NCBI GenBank assembly: GCA_023935145.1
Contig: CM043699.1
Coordinates: 124,509,036-124,573,035, forward strand
From: Bretschneidera sinensis
Taxonomy: Eukaryota; Streptophyta; Magnoliopsida; Brassicales; Akaniaceae
Reading direction: 5' to 3'
DNA length: 64,000 nt
Made by a program: the position numbers and the translations under genes. The stretch's first letter is position 1. Each line of letters starts with the position of its first letter. A model generated the notes under the pieces. That model was given only the letters and a program-made list of their open reading frames with translations, searched no databases and was not told the DNA's origin. Shown here piece by piece: positions 55,342-64,000 of the stretch.

Positions 55342-56960
55342 CAACCCTCAACTAGCTTATTGCTAGTCCCTAGCAATTCAAGCGAAAACAATAGATGAAT
55401 TTCTATGGTGGGAATCAAATTTTATGAAAAGCAATATTAGTGTCAACCAAGAGTAATTCACTTTTTGTCTCAAAAATTGCACATAACATACGGCACATAG
55501 AATCATTAAATTTCACCTAAGTCCAAAAGTAATCCAAACATCAACCTTAAAATCGTTATTGACTCTTAACATCCATCTTACCACAATCCATTAATCCGAA
55601 CACCCGGATGATTTTATGCACAACATTCATGAATACAAGTCTTGGCCTCTAAAAACATAACAAATTGTGTGACATCAATCACATAAACAAGCTCCATAGG
55701 CTTATTTTTCAAATCATTCTCCACTATTGTAGAAAAATCACACTTCATTGGATCAATAGGTCTTTAATAAGCTTGTAATGTTAGGTCAAGGTAAAGGTTA
55801 AGGAAGAACGGGAAGGATTTGCAAGTAAAAGAACTTAATCTCTTAGCTTTAAACACAACCACTTTCAAGCACTAGATAACTTTACTTCAATGCTCAACTC
55901 CTTCAGCCATTTTTTATAAGAGTATATCTCTTGACGAGTCACCACTTTTTCTTTTCTTTTTCTTCTTTCTTTGCCATACTTCTCTTCTTTTTCTATTTTT
56001 GGCAAATACTCATTCACCTCTTTTTTTTATTTCTTTTCTTTTCCACAACCCCCAACTTATCTTCTTTAATATACTTGGGTTATGGTTTTTCATATCTTCA
56101 TCCTTACTCCTCTTAAGTGCTTCTCAACAATGTGTACAACTAAGTTCTTTTAAAAGAAGGGTAAGGATAAAATATTTTTAGGCTCATAAGGGTAAGTAAA
56201 TGAGTTTTTGAAAGAAACAAGGCTCAAATTCTTTTTCAAGAAAAAGGGCTCAAAAAGGTGACTAGTGATATATATTGCAAGGGTAAGTTTGAAAGGCTCA
56301 AACAATTCAAAAATGGCATATATCATATCCTAAGTAGTGTGCATTCTAGGAATTTGTCTCAAATGATTATCAAATAAGTTCTAGAGCTTGTTGAGACCGC
56401 AAAAGTATTCACAAACAATCGCACATAAAACTTTTCTAGATGTTTTAGACTAATCATACAATCTTACCGCAAACTAGAGTCTCAAACCAAATGAAGATTG
56501 ATACTTAAATTAATTTCAAACCAAAAAAAAATTTAATTCCTTCTAAATGTTGTATGTTATCTCAATTAAGCTTATATCATTGACATGTGAATTACATCCA
56601 AGGAAAACACAAAGCATGCTAAAAATAAACAAAAAGGAAAATGACACCAAGCAGTTCAATGGAAAAAAAAATGTATGGAAATAAAGAATATGGAAACAAA
56701 GAGATGCGTTTCCTCCACCCCCAACTTAAAAATTGCATTGACCTCAATGTAAAAGAAAGAGTAAAAGAAACTCCCTTTGTAGCCAAAGGTGCACAGAAGT
56801 TGAAAATTGTGCTTCACTATTTGAACTACTACGTATATTTTCCTTGAAAAAGAAATACTAAGTTAATACTAGAAAACAGCAAAATAATAATAATAAATAA
56901 GAAAAAAAAATGAAAAACAGTAAAAATAAAAGGATATGTTGTGAGTTGCCTCCCAGGAGC
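55342..56960 (-). other. Element E 3' non-coding region
   Basis: About 1.6 kb without a convincing gene. On the minus strand: conserved block (starting near 56990, GTCTGGCCCAAGACATAAAA, GCGCTCCTGGGAGGCAACTC), hairpin ACATTG/CAATGC with the AAGTTGGGGGTGGAGG tract (about 56750-56712), a second tract AAGTTGGGGGTTGTGG (about 56057-56042) and the polypurine tract AGTTGAGGGTTG at 55353-55342. T-rich runs near 55945-56050 give fortuitous frames. Confidence 0.75.
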
Positions 56961-57840
56961 GCTAAGTTTTATGTCTTGGGCCAGACGTTGCACCACTCTT
57001 ACTGCTGTCCTCATTGTGGTGCTGAAAATGAGGCTCCAATTTAATGGCCTTAATGCTAATCTTTTGGCAAGGAATACTTAAAGTCCACCGCATATGGCTC
57101 AAGTGTTCTTGGTGTTGCCCACTCACTATCAGCAGTAGGGTATTTGGTTCTCGCATCCATGTGACTTCTCTCAAGTGACTCCTCAAAGCATGGTTGCCAT
57201 GATTTCTTAATAAATTCCTATGACTTATCAAAAATATCAACAACATTAACGGCATTGGAATAAATTAAAGAATCATCAAACTTAAAATTATTAGGAGGGA
57301 ATTCCGTAGAATTATCTTTAGTGTGCTCATCCTCCAAATTGAGCTTATCAACCATGTAAGTATCGACACACTCATTCTCTTCATGTGGCTGTTTTGAGAC
57401 TCGAAAAACATTAACCTCTAAAGTTCTATTTCCAAATGATAATGTCATTAAGCCATTCCTACAATTAATGAGGGCATTGGCAGTGGCAAGGAATGGTTTT
57501 CCAAGTATCAAAGGAATTTTGGACTCCGTGTTTACAGTAGAAACAGTATCTAAAACCAAAAAATCAATAGGATAGTAGAAATTATCAATTTGCAACAAAC
57601 CGATCTATCCGCTAATTGAAGTACCATGGAGGTTTGTTTGATCTCACCTAGACCGAGCTGCAAGTACATGGAGTATGGTATAAGGTTCACACTAGCACCA
57701 AAATCTAGCAATGCTTGCCCACAAGGTTTATTTCCAATTTGGCAAGCCACCGTTGGACAGCCCGGATCTTTATATTTGGGCGGTGTCTTGCTATTAATTA
57801 TAGCACTTGCTTGCTCCATTAAGAATATCGTCTTCTTCAC
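56961..57840 (-). pseudogene. Element E protease region
   Basis: From 57840: MKKTIFLMEQASAIINSKTP and YKDPGCPTVACQIGNKPCGQ. The active-site block LLDFGASVNLIPYSMYLQLG follows, then LADRS. The expected PRGVVEDVL segment is deleted with a frame change near 57605. The new frame (57598-57218) reads LQIDNFYYPIDFLVLDT and LGKPFLATANALINCRNGLMTLSF, then an acidic tail ending IFDKS. Beyond about 57217 only short decayed stretches precede the conserved 3' block. Nothing resembling RT follows. Confidence 0.85.
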
Positions 57841-58044
57841 ATTGTGCTTCCTCTTGAGTGTGCATAAATCCTTGATGACTTTCGCATAGTTGGGAATCTG
57901 TTTTATGACATGAAGAAGAGGGAGATTAATTTTAACATGCTGAAGTTGTTCAAGAATCTCACCTTTTAATGCTGTATTTATCTCCTTAGGTTTAAGAAAT
58001 GCTTGAGGGAAAGGTACCAGTGGGCGATAAACATCACGAGCCTC

Positions 58045-58254
58045 TTATTCCTTGGGGATTTTATCCTTGTTACTCAAGTTTGATGGTAGAGTGGGACCAT
58101 TAATTTTCTTACCACTACGGGTGATTATGGCATTAACCTCTTTAACATTTTGATTTCCAGGATTGGAGGTTTGTGCCATATGTTGTCCCCTTAGATTTTG
58201 TTGTGTTTGCAAAGGAAACTGTCCTTGCTCTTGAATCGCCAAGAAACTAGTCAA
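58045..58254 (-). pseudogene. Element E gag carboxyl tail after a premature stop
   Basis: The frame of the gag CDS continues past the TAA at 58264-58266 as FLAIQEQGQFPLQTQQNLRG and VNAIITRSGKKINGPTLP, the same position as the TLRSGKQV segment in D. The stop is therefore probably a later mutation that separated gag from protease. Confidence 0.8.
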
Positions 58255-58263
58255 CGTAGTGAG

Positions 58264-59463
58264 TTAGCTCTTTATCTCCTTTTGTTTCGCTTTGATCCCT
58301 TGTTGCTCTTCTAACAGCTGTTGATTTATTTTGCCTTGATCTTCCACATTCTTGGCATGTACCTGCATAAATGACTTAAACATATCTTCCAAAGGTAAAG
58401 ATTGTTGAGGTGCATTATATGAAGTTGCTTCCGGTTGCCATTGGGTACTAGAGTGGGCAGGAGGTTGTGTATCAGGTTTCCAATTAAAATTTTGGTGATT
58501 TTTCCAACCGGGATTGTAGGTGTTAGAGTAGGGTGAGTGTGGTTTCCCAAAGGGTATACCTATAGCATTACACTCTTCCTTCATCTCAAAATAAATTGGA
58601 CAATCCTTAGGTAAATGATCTACCCCATTACACATGAAACAAGGCTCATAGGACTCTACCCTAGCAACCGGTTCAGGAGCCCTAGCATTTCTAGTTTTTA
58701 AGGCTTCAATTTCCTTAGTTAGGGCCTCTAAACGGGCTTTAAGGTTATCCTCTTCCTTAAGTTGATAAATCCCAGTGGGTTGATTTCTCCTAGTGCTTTC
58801 CATGGCATTTGGTCCTGTCCAAGTGTAGGATTTTTCTGATAGGTCATCTAGGAAATCTATGGCTTGGTCGGGATCTTTTTGAAGAAAATCTCCATTGCAC
58901 ATAATTTCTATGAATTGCCTTTCCCTACTTAGGAGTCCATCATAGAAATAGCTAACTACCCACCAACTCTCATACCCATGGTGTGGACAAGAATTCAACA
59001 GGTCCTTGAAATGTTCCCAAACTTGATATAAGGTTTCGCTCTCTTTTTGTGCAAAGTTTGAGATTTGTCTCTTGAGGTTATTAGTCTTATGGGTTGGGAA
59101 GTGTTTTTGGAAGAAAACTCGTGTCATCTCATCCCAACTACCTATGGACCTAGGCCTTAATGAGTATAGCCAAGCCTTGGCTTTTTCCTTAAGTGAAGAA
59201 GGAAAAAACCTAAGTTTAACGGTGTCTATCATATCAGCTCTACTGTGAAAAGTTGCTACTACTTCCTCAAATTCCCTAATGTGGACATAGGGGTTTTCAT
59301 TCTCAAACCCATGGAAGGTTGGTAGCAATTGGATCATGCCCAGCTTAAAATCAGGTTGTTGAAAATTAGGAGGGAACATGATACAAGATGGGCTGGCTGT
59401 TCGGCTAGGGTGCAAGTAGTCCTTAAGTGTCCTAGCAACAATTTCATTGTGATTTTCGGCCAT
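58264..59463 (-). CDS. gag: Element E gag, long open frame
   Basis: An uninterrupted 399-codon frame starting MAENHNEIVARTLKDYLHPS. The capsid domain at residues about 35-180 has DFKLGMIQLLPTFHGFENEN, VKLRFFPSSLKEKAKAWLYS, RVFFQKHFPTHKTNNLKRQI and LLNSCPHHGYESWWVVSYFYDGL. A Lys/Glu-rich helix follows (about 245-265). The zinc knuckle CFMCNGVDHLPKDC is at about 282-296, then a proline-rich segment with YNPGWKNHQNFNW and a Gln/Glu-rich end. It would form particles around the element's RNA. It is the only long Athila gag in the window still open through the zinc knuckle, in an element with no polymerase. Confidence 0.88.
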   Translation of the reverse strand: MAENHNEIVARTLKDYLHPSRTASPSCIMFPPNFQQPDFKLGMIQLLPTFHGFENENPYVHIREFEEVVATFHSRADMIDTVKLRFFPSSLKEKAKAWLYSLRPRSIGSWDEMTRVFFQKHFPTHKTNNLKRQISNFAQKESETLYQVWEHFKDLLNSCPHHGYESWWVVSYFYDGLLSRERQFIEIMCNGDFLQKDPDQAIDFLDDLSEKSYTWTGPNAMESTRRNQPTGIYQLKEEDNLKARLEALTKEIEALKTRNARAPEPVARVESYEPCFMCNGVDHLPKDCPIYFEMKEECNAIGIPFGKPHSPYSNTYNPGWKNHQNFNWKPDTQPPAHSSTQWQPEATSYNAPQQSLPLEDMFKSFMQVHAKNVEDQGKINQQLLEEQQGIKAKQKEIKS

Positions 59464-59646
59464 TTTAGGGGAAATAAATAAAACAGAAAGAAAATTAATT
59501 AATTAATTAATTAAAGAGAATCAAAACAAAGAGCAAAGAACAAAAAATAAAAAAAATAAAAAAATCAGAAAATCAAGATTTCAAGAAAGGAACGATATTA
59601 CCGTTTTGTCTCAAAGTTGACAATCTTCTTTGTTTGTAAGCGCGTC

Positions 59647-59664
59647 TCCCCGGCAACGACGCCA
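59647..59664 (-). other. Element E primer-binding site (tRNA-Asp type)
   Basis: The minus strand reads TGGCGTCGTTGCCGGGGA, 17 of 18 bases complementary to the tRNA-Asp 3' end, five bases after the 5' LTR. Confidence 0.93.
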
Positions 59665-59669
59665 AAATT

Positions 59670-61004
59670 TGATTATGCCCAAAACAGTAACGTGGTGTTG
59701 TAGTACGGCTTTGGGGTGTCGATTCCACAGGGAGACAAATTAACTATAAAGAAAGATGTAAACTTTAATATGAGACGATATGATCCAATTAAATATAGAA
59801 TCTGAATTTGATAGTGAGACAATTGTGTAAAGTAGATTGTGAAATATAATAGGAGAGAAACAAGGATCCGGGAATCCTCCCTAGGTTCGTTGCCCTAATC
59901 CTAACTTGATTAAGTTGTTTTCATCTCGATTGTAAGTTTTACATCCCAAACAGGCAATCGGCAAATATTCAATTAAAGCACATGTATAAACCCTAATTTC
60001 ATTGTTATGAAATACTCTTTATTTTCAATTCATGCACATATGATCTATCCTTTAAGTTTATCAAGAAACAACAATATATCTTTGATGACAATATTACAGT
60101 AATGGACAAACCTAAAGGCTACATCTACCGGACTCAATCATACCCAAATAATCTTGACATAAAGAAAGCATGACTAAATCTATATAAAGGAAAAAGATAC
60201 AATCACCGGATTAGATGAAATCTTTATAATTAGAATAAAAAGTAAATCATAACAATATTTGAACGTTAAAGCTCCATTATAACTGAATCAAATAAGGGAA
60301 ATAGAAACAACTACACCTAGGGATTCATCCCTTCTCCTTGCTTGGAGATTAGTTAGCCATGGGGCTCATGGTCGCATAATGGAAGGAAAGTTGCTGCTCT
60401 CTTGAGTTCTCCAACTTTTTGAATGTCTAATTACAAACCCTAAGTGGTCTATTTATAGTGTACAAGGCCTAAGGGTGTTTTAGGGTTTGAACAAGTCATT
60501 AAAGACCTAATTAGGGTCTAACTCGGAGTGTGCGCGCTGATTCAGGAGGTCTGACCTCTGTCCGCTAAAATCACCATAACTTTCTCTAGAGAAATGATTT
60601 TAATGAACCATAAAATCCTCTAGAAATTAGACTTCTAGATATTTCTAAGCATATATGATACACTTCCTGGTTCTTCCTACATCAATACAGTTTAATTTTT
60701 AAAAATGGTTGATTTGTATGGCAACTCCAGCAACTTAGTGAAAACTACTTTCTTAGTTTCTCTTCATCTTGGCTCTTCCGCGACCATTCTTTTGCTTGAG
60801 TGTTCAATGGAGCTTCGTGTTTAAAATGATGATAGCTCTTCCATCTCTTTAACTCAAGATACCTGAAGAATGCACCGAAATAAGTTAATTCTCCAAAAAT
60901 ACCACTTTAGAGTTGTTAATGAATAAAAATGTAATTAAGACCTAAATCAACCCTAAAGTGCTAACAAATAAGTATGATTATAATGCATTTTATGGCTCTT
61001 ATCA
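59670..61004 (-). repeat. Element E 5' LTR (1,335 bp)
   Basis: The same length and layout as the 3' LTR. TATA box (minus strand TATAAATA) at 60450-60457. A perfect 14-base palindrome TTTCTCTAGAGAAA lies near 60582. An open frame from D's gag runs through the TSD into this LTR and is an artefact of the insertion. Confidence 0.93.
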
Positions 61005-61009
61005 GGCAG

Positions 61010-62947
61010 CTTGCACTGAAGGATTGAGCTAACCTGCTTGGTCAAAAATTCCTTCTTTGGGACATTCGTCCTCCTCTTGATAGTGATCAAGTCCTTTAAA
61101 AACTTGGCATATGACGGCACTTGATGGATGGCGTCCAAAAATTGAATATTGATTTGGACCTGCTTGAATACCTCCAGAATTTCCTCATACTTCCTTCCTT
61201 TCTTGGGTGCATATAATCTTTCAGGGTAAGGCGCTTTAGGTACAAACAACCTAGGGGGATCCTTCACAGTTGGTGTGGCTGTAGATGGCTCAACATCTCT
61301 CTTCTCCTTGTTGCCACTTTCTTGCCCTTGTTGTATAGCAGGGTTCTCTTCCACTCGATTGTTCACTTGTTTCCCAGACCTCAATGTGACAATTGATTGC
61401 ACTTGTTCCTGCTCGTGTGTAGGAGTTGATGAATTTTCAACCACAAACTGTCCTTTCGGGTTGGGCACGGGCTGACTGGGGAACTTTCCCTTTTCTCTTT
61501 CACCCAAGTGACTTACAATTTGCCCTATTTGACTCTCTAGCTTGGCAATTTCTTGGGTGTTTACCATTGTTTCACTCCTCACTTCACTCATGGATTGGCC
61601 AGTCATCTTCATGAACTCCTTAAGGGTGTCCTCTAGAGACTGTGAAACTGACGCTAGCATTTGAGTAGGAGCTTGGTAAGCAGGTGATGGTGCTGGATAG
61701 GTTGAGTGACCATGACTAGGAATTTATGGAGCAAATCTGGAAGGGTATTGATTGTGAGCATGATGAGGGGCTCCTCCTTGATTCATTAGTTGGTTCTGCT
61801 TCCATGAAAAATTAGGGTGGTTCTGCCACCCTGGATTGTAAGTCTCGGAGTAAGATCCATTTGACTGCCTTCGATAGTCGTTGAAAGCATTCACTTGTTC
61901 TATAAGATACTCAACAAAAGCTGACATTGATGGACAATTCTATGCTAAATACATGGGACTAGCACAGATGGAACAGCTATCAACATTGAATATATTGGCA
62001 GCATTAATGGACTGACCCACAGCGAGAGTGTCAATCTTCTTAGTGAGAGCATCTAACTTTATCCTCAAGTCCGTGTCCTCTTAATCTCATAGATGCCTCT
62101 TTTCTTGGAAGCACGAGTGGACTTATCCCGACAGCTTGAAAAATCCCACTACTGTGAGTTGTCAGACAACTTGTCCAATGCTTTGTATGCTTCATCTCCC
62201 GTCAGACTTAAGAATGCCCTCCCCATTCATAGACTCGATCATGCTACGATCGGGTTGAGTTAACCCTTGATAGAAGAACTGAATGAGTCTCCACTTCTCA
62301 TATCCATGTGGAGGGCATCTGATCAGTAACTCTTTGAAGTGCTCTCAGCTTTCAGAAAACTTCTCATCCTCATCCTGAGTGAAAGAACTAATCTTCTTTC
62401 GGCACTCATTCACTCTAGACATTGGGAAAAACTTGTGATAAAATTTACTAAGTAGATTTTCCCAAGATGTAATAGACCCGAGCATATTGGAATCCAACCA
62501 TGCCCTAGCTCTATCGTGAATAGAGAAAGGGAAAAGTCAAAGATGGACTGACTCCTCAGAGAAGTTCTGGAACTTGAATGTGGCATAAATATCTTTGAAC
62601 TTCTTCACATGACTGTAAGGATTTTCAAGATCTAAGCCATGAAATGAGGGTAAGAGTTGGATGACATGTGGCTTTAAATCAAAATGGGTGGCATTGGTAG
62701 GTGGCAATACTATGCAAGAAAATGAGTTAGTCGCAACGGGTGCGAACAAATCTCTAAGGGATGTAGTGGAGTCCACGTTCCAAGCTCTAGGTTGCTCTAT
62801 ATGCTCCGGTTGATTTGTATTCCTAATATTTTCTCCCATCTCAATTGTCTCTCTTTCAACTAGTGCTCTTTTATGTCTCCTAAGAGTTCTTTCTAAGTCG
62901 GGATCTAAGTGTATCAATTCTAAGTTCAGGTATCTCCGACCAAGCAT
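61010..62947 (-). pseudogene. Element D gag
   Basis: The ATG at 62947 starts MLGRRYLNLELIHLDPDLER, open to 62537 through HFDLKPHVIQLLPSFHGLD and FKFQNFSEESVHL. After a stop the capsid continues, decayed, to about 62200. The zinc-knuckle region (CSICASPMYLA) is near 61950-61920. The proline-rich tail and the long open piece 61660-61010 follow: VSQSLEDTLKEFMKMTGQSMSEVRS, SIVTLRSGKQV and VQINIQFLDAIHQVPSYAKFLKD, ending LQCKLP at the E junction. Several stops and frameshifts. Confidence 0.87.
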
Positions 62948-62953
62948 ACACCG

Positions 62954-64000
62954 CCCTATTAGAAATCACCTTGACAAGATGTCCAGGTGGTGATCTTCCA
63001 AACATCCAAGTCTAGAATGACTTGTAGAAATAATTTCAGCAATCGGACACAAGAACAGAAAATCAAAGAAAGAAAGAAGACAAGTAATTTGTTATCGAGG
63101 TACGACAATGTGCCTACGTCCCCATGAGTTCCTCTGAACTCTCTGCATTATCTCAAATGGTTCTTACAAGTTACAGTAATCCCCTTCAAGAAACCAAGTT
63201 CTTGAAGATTACAATGCTCTCTCTCTATGCTACTCTCTCTTCTTTACAACCAGCCTCACTACAAAGAGTCCCTCTTGTGTTTATGTCTCTCACATAATTC
63301 TTTCCTGCATTTACAATTGATCTCACAATGTCACAACTTTCTCTTGTTCTATATGTGTTTCTGTAATGTGTGAAAAAGAGGCTTGAGAACCCCTTTTATA
63401 GCATTTCACTTCTTGGACATTCTTGTGAATCAATCTTCACCCTTTGATTATGATCTCCTTTTAATCGTAGCCCTTCAACATCCTCCAAGTGGTTCTATGT
63501 GTTTTAGTATTGTGCACACACATCTTGGAGAGTCCTAAGTCATTCTGCCTATGTGTGCCTTAGCGTGCTTGGCACCTTGGTGCTCAACAGGGCACGCCTT
63601 GGCACTGGGGCAGAGTGAGCTTGTGAAGTCTCTGGGCGGCGCGGTGCTGGCTGCTGGGCGCCTAAGCACTGGTGCGCACCTGGTGTGCAACACACTGGAG
63701 GGTGCGACATTGGTTTCTGGGTGCCTAAGCACTGGTGCGCACCTAATGTGCAACACACTGGAGGGCGCGGCGCTGGCTTCTGGGCGCCTAGGTGCTGGTT
63801 CTGTGCGCACACCTTTCTGCCTGTGTGCAGAAGTGCACACACTAGTGCGCATGGCCTTCCCTTGCTCCAAAATGCTGCACACATATAAGTGTAGCCTTCT
63901 AACATGTTGAAATTTGATATTCCACCTTTGGTTTAGACTTTAACCATTTTTAAACCATGGTTGGACATGTTTGAACCTTAGATAAATAACAACAATCTCT
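62954..64000 (-). repeat. Unassigned LTR-like segment with minus-strand promoter features
   Basis: Similarity to element D stops at about 62953. The sequence carries GTTATCGAGGTACGACAATG and GTGCCTACGTCC (about 63091-63122), a signature I associate with plant LTR retrotransposons, possibly Ty1/copia. On the minus strand a TATA box (TATAAAAG, 63393-63400) lies downstream of 63-bp tandem repeats. No LTR terminus or coding domain is visible, so family and orientation are tentative. The long frames on both strands near 63550-63910 come from the repeats and are not supported as genes. Confidence 0.4.
63638..63800. repeat. 63-bp tandem repeat, about 2.6 copies
   Basis: Units at 63638-63700, 63701-63763 and from 63764. 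Each full unit contains CCTAAGCACTGGTGCGCACC (GGTGCGCACC is a perfect palindrome) and GTGCAACACACTGGAG. The length is a multiple of three, which keeps frames open on both strands. GC content is far above the surroundings. Confidence 0.92.

Larger units (their letters stand above)
54007..61004 (-). mobile_element. Element E: complete non-autonomous Athila-like element (gag-protease only)
   Basis: Two LTRs of equal length (1,335 bp: 61004-59670 and 55341-54007), PBS, gag, protease remnant, conserved 3' block, hairpin and polypurine tract. The TSD GGCAG is exact (54002-54006 and 61005-61009) and lies in the protease codons of D. The internal region is only about 4.3 kb and has no RT, RNase H or integrase. 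By eye the LTRs differ at about 48 positions (3.6%). It is comparable with the TR-GAG class of plant elements (long terminal repeats with a gag domain only), but a protease region is also present. Confidence 0.93.
48505..62953 (-). mobile_element. Element D: Athila-like retrotransposon, truncated at both ends, split by E
   Basis: On the minus strand: gag from 62947 to 61010, then (after E) protease and linker 54006-53341, RT and RNase H to about 51772, integrase to 50451, 3' region, polypurine tract and 620 bp of 3' LTR (49126-48505). The 5' LTR and leader are missing: homology ends at about 62953, just before the gag ATG. The 3' LTR breaks at about 48505. It is closest to F in LTR and gag start. 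Confidence 0.87.

Noticed and set aside
55931..56181. Phe/Leu-rich frames resembling a membrane protein
   Set aside because: They come from a T-rich run in the 3' non-coding region of E and lie on the strand opposite to the element.
60953..61660. A 235-codon frame with an unusual carboxyl end
   Set aside because: It is gag of D read through the insertion point into the LTR of E; the last dozen or so codons are LTR sequence.
63551..63910. Long overlapping frames on both strands, Cys- and Ala-rich
   Set aside because: They arise from a 63-bp GC-rich tandem repeat whose length is a multiple of three; all frames stay open, and no domain or conserved start is seen.

Overview
The window is repeat-rich nuclear DNA of a flowering plant, probably a eudicot; the species cannot be told. 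Almost every base belongs to a nested stack of LTR retrotransposons. No cellular gene, tRNA gene, rRNA gene or CRISPR array is seen. The evidence is LTR pairs starting TG and ending CA, target-site duplications (TSDs), primer-binding sites (PBS) for tRNA-Asp (Athila type) or initiator tRNA-Met (Tekay/Del type), and gag-pol homology. Two Ty3/gypsy groups dominate: Athila-like elements (A, B, D, E, F, I) and chromoviruses of Tekay/Del type (C, G, K, probably J) and Reina type (H).

Layout. (1) 1-25046: minus-strand Tekay fragment K carries the minus-strand Tekay-like element G. G is broken by J (an LTR, in its RNase H region), by H (plus strand, in its gag) and by F (plus-strand Athila, in its 5' LTR). 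J's LTR is in turn cut by I (minus-strand, heavily rearranged Athila). (2) 25047-48504: plus-strand element A (gag and protease only) is split inside its zinc-knuckle coding sequence by full-length Athila B. B is split inside reverse transcriptase by C, a young, nearly intact Tekay chromovirus. This is a three-level nest and the duplications GTTAT (B) and ATGTC (C) are exact. (3) 48505-62953: minus-strand Athila D is split in its protease region by E (TSD GGCAG), a complete non-autonomous element with gag and protease but no RT, RNase H or integrase. (4) 62954-64000: an unassigned LTR-like segment on the minus strand with 63-bp tandem repeats.

How the parts relate. B, D and F represent the lineage encoding polymerase and integrase, but all are pseudogenised, largely by C-to-T and G-to-A changes. 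A, E and I are deletion derivatives that would need enzymes in trans; E's exact TSD shows such elements did move. Every Athila member, however deleted, keeps a block just after the coding region (GTCTGGCTGA...TTAGCGCTC...GGGAGGCA). A, B, D and F, and E in weaker form, also keep a hairpin and purine tract further downstream. The LTRs carry clusters of short CG-centred palindromes, including the same GCGATCGAGCGC-type motif in several Athila families and an ACAGTCGACTGT-type array in G. These conserved non-coding modules are the least explained signals here.
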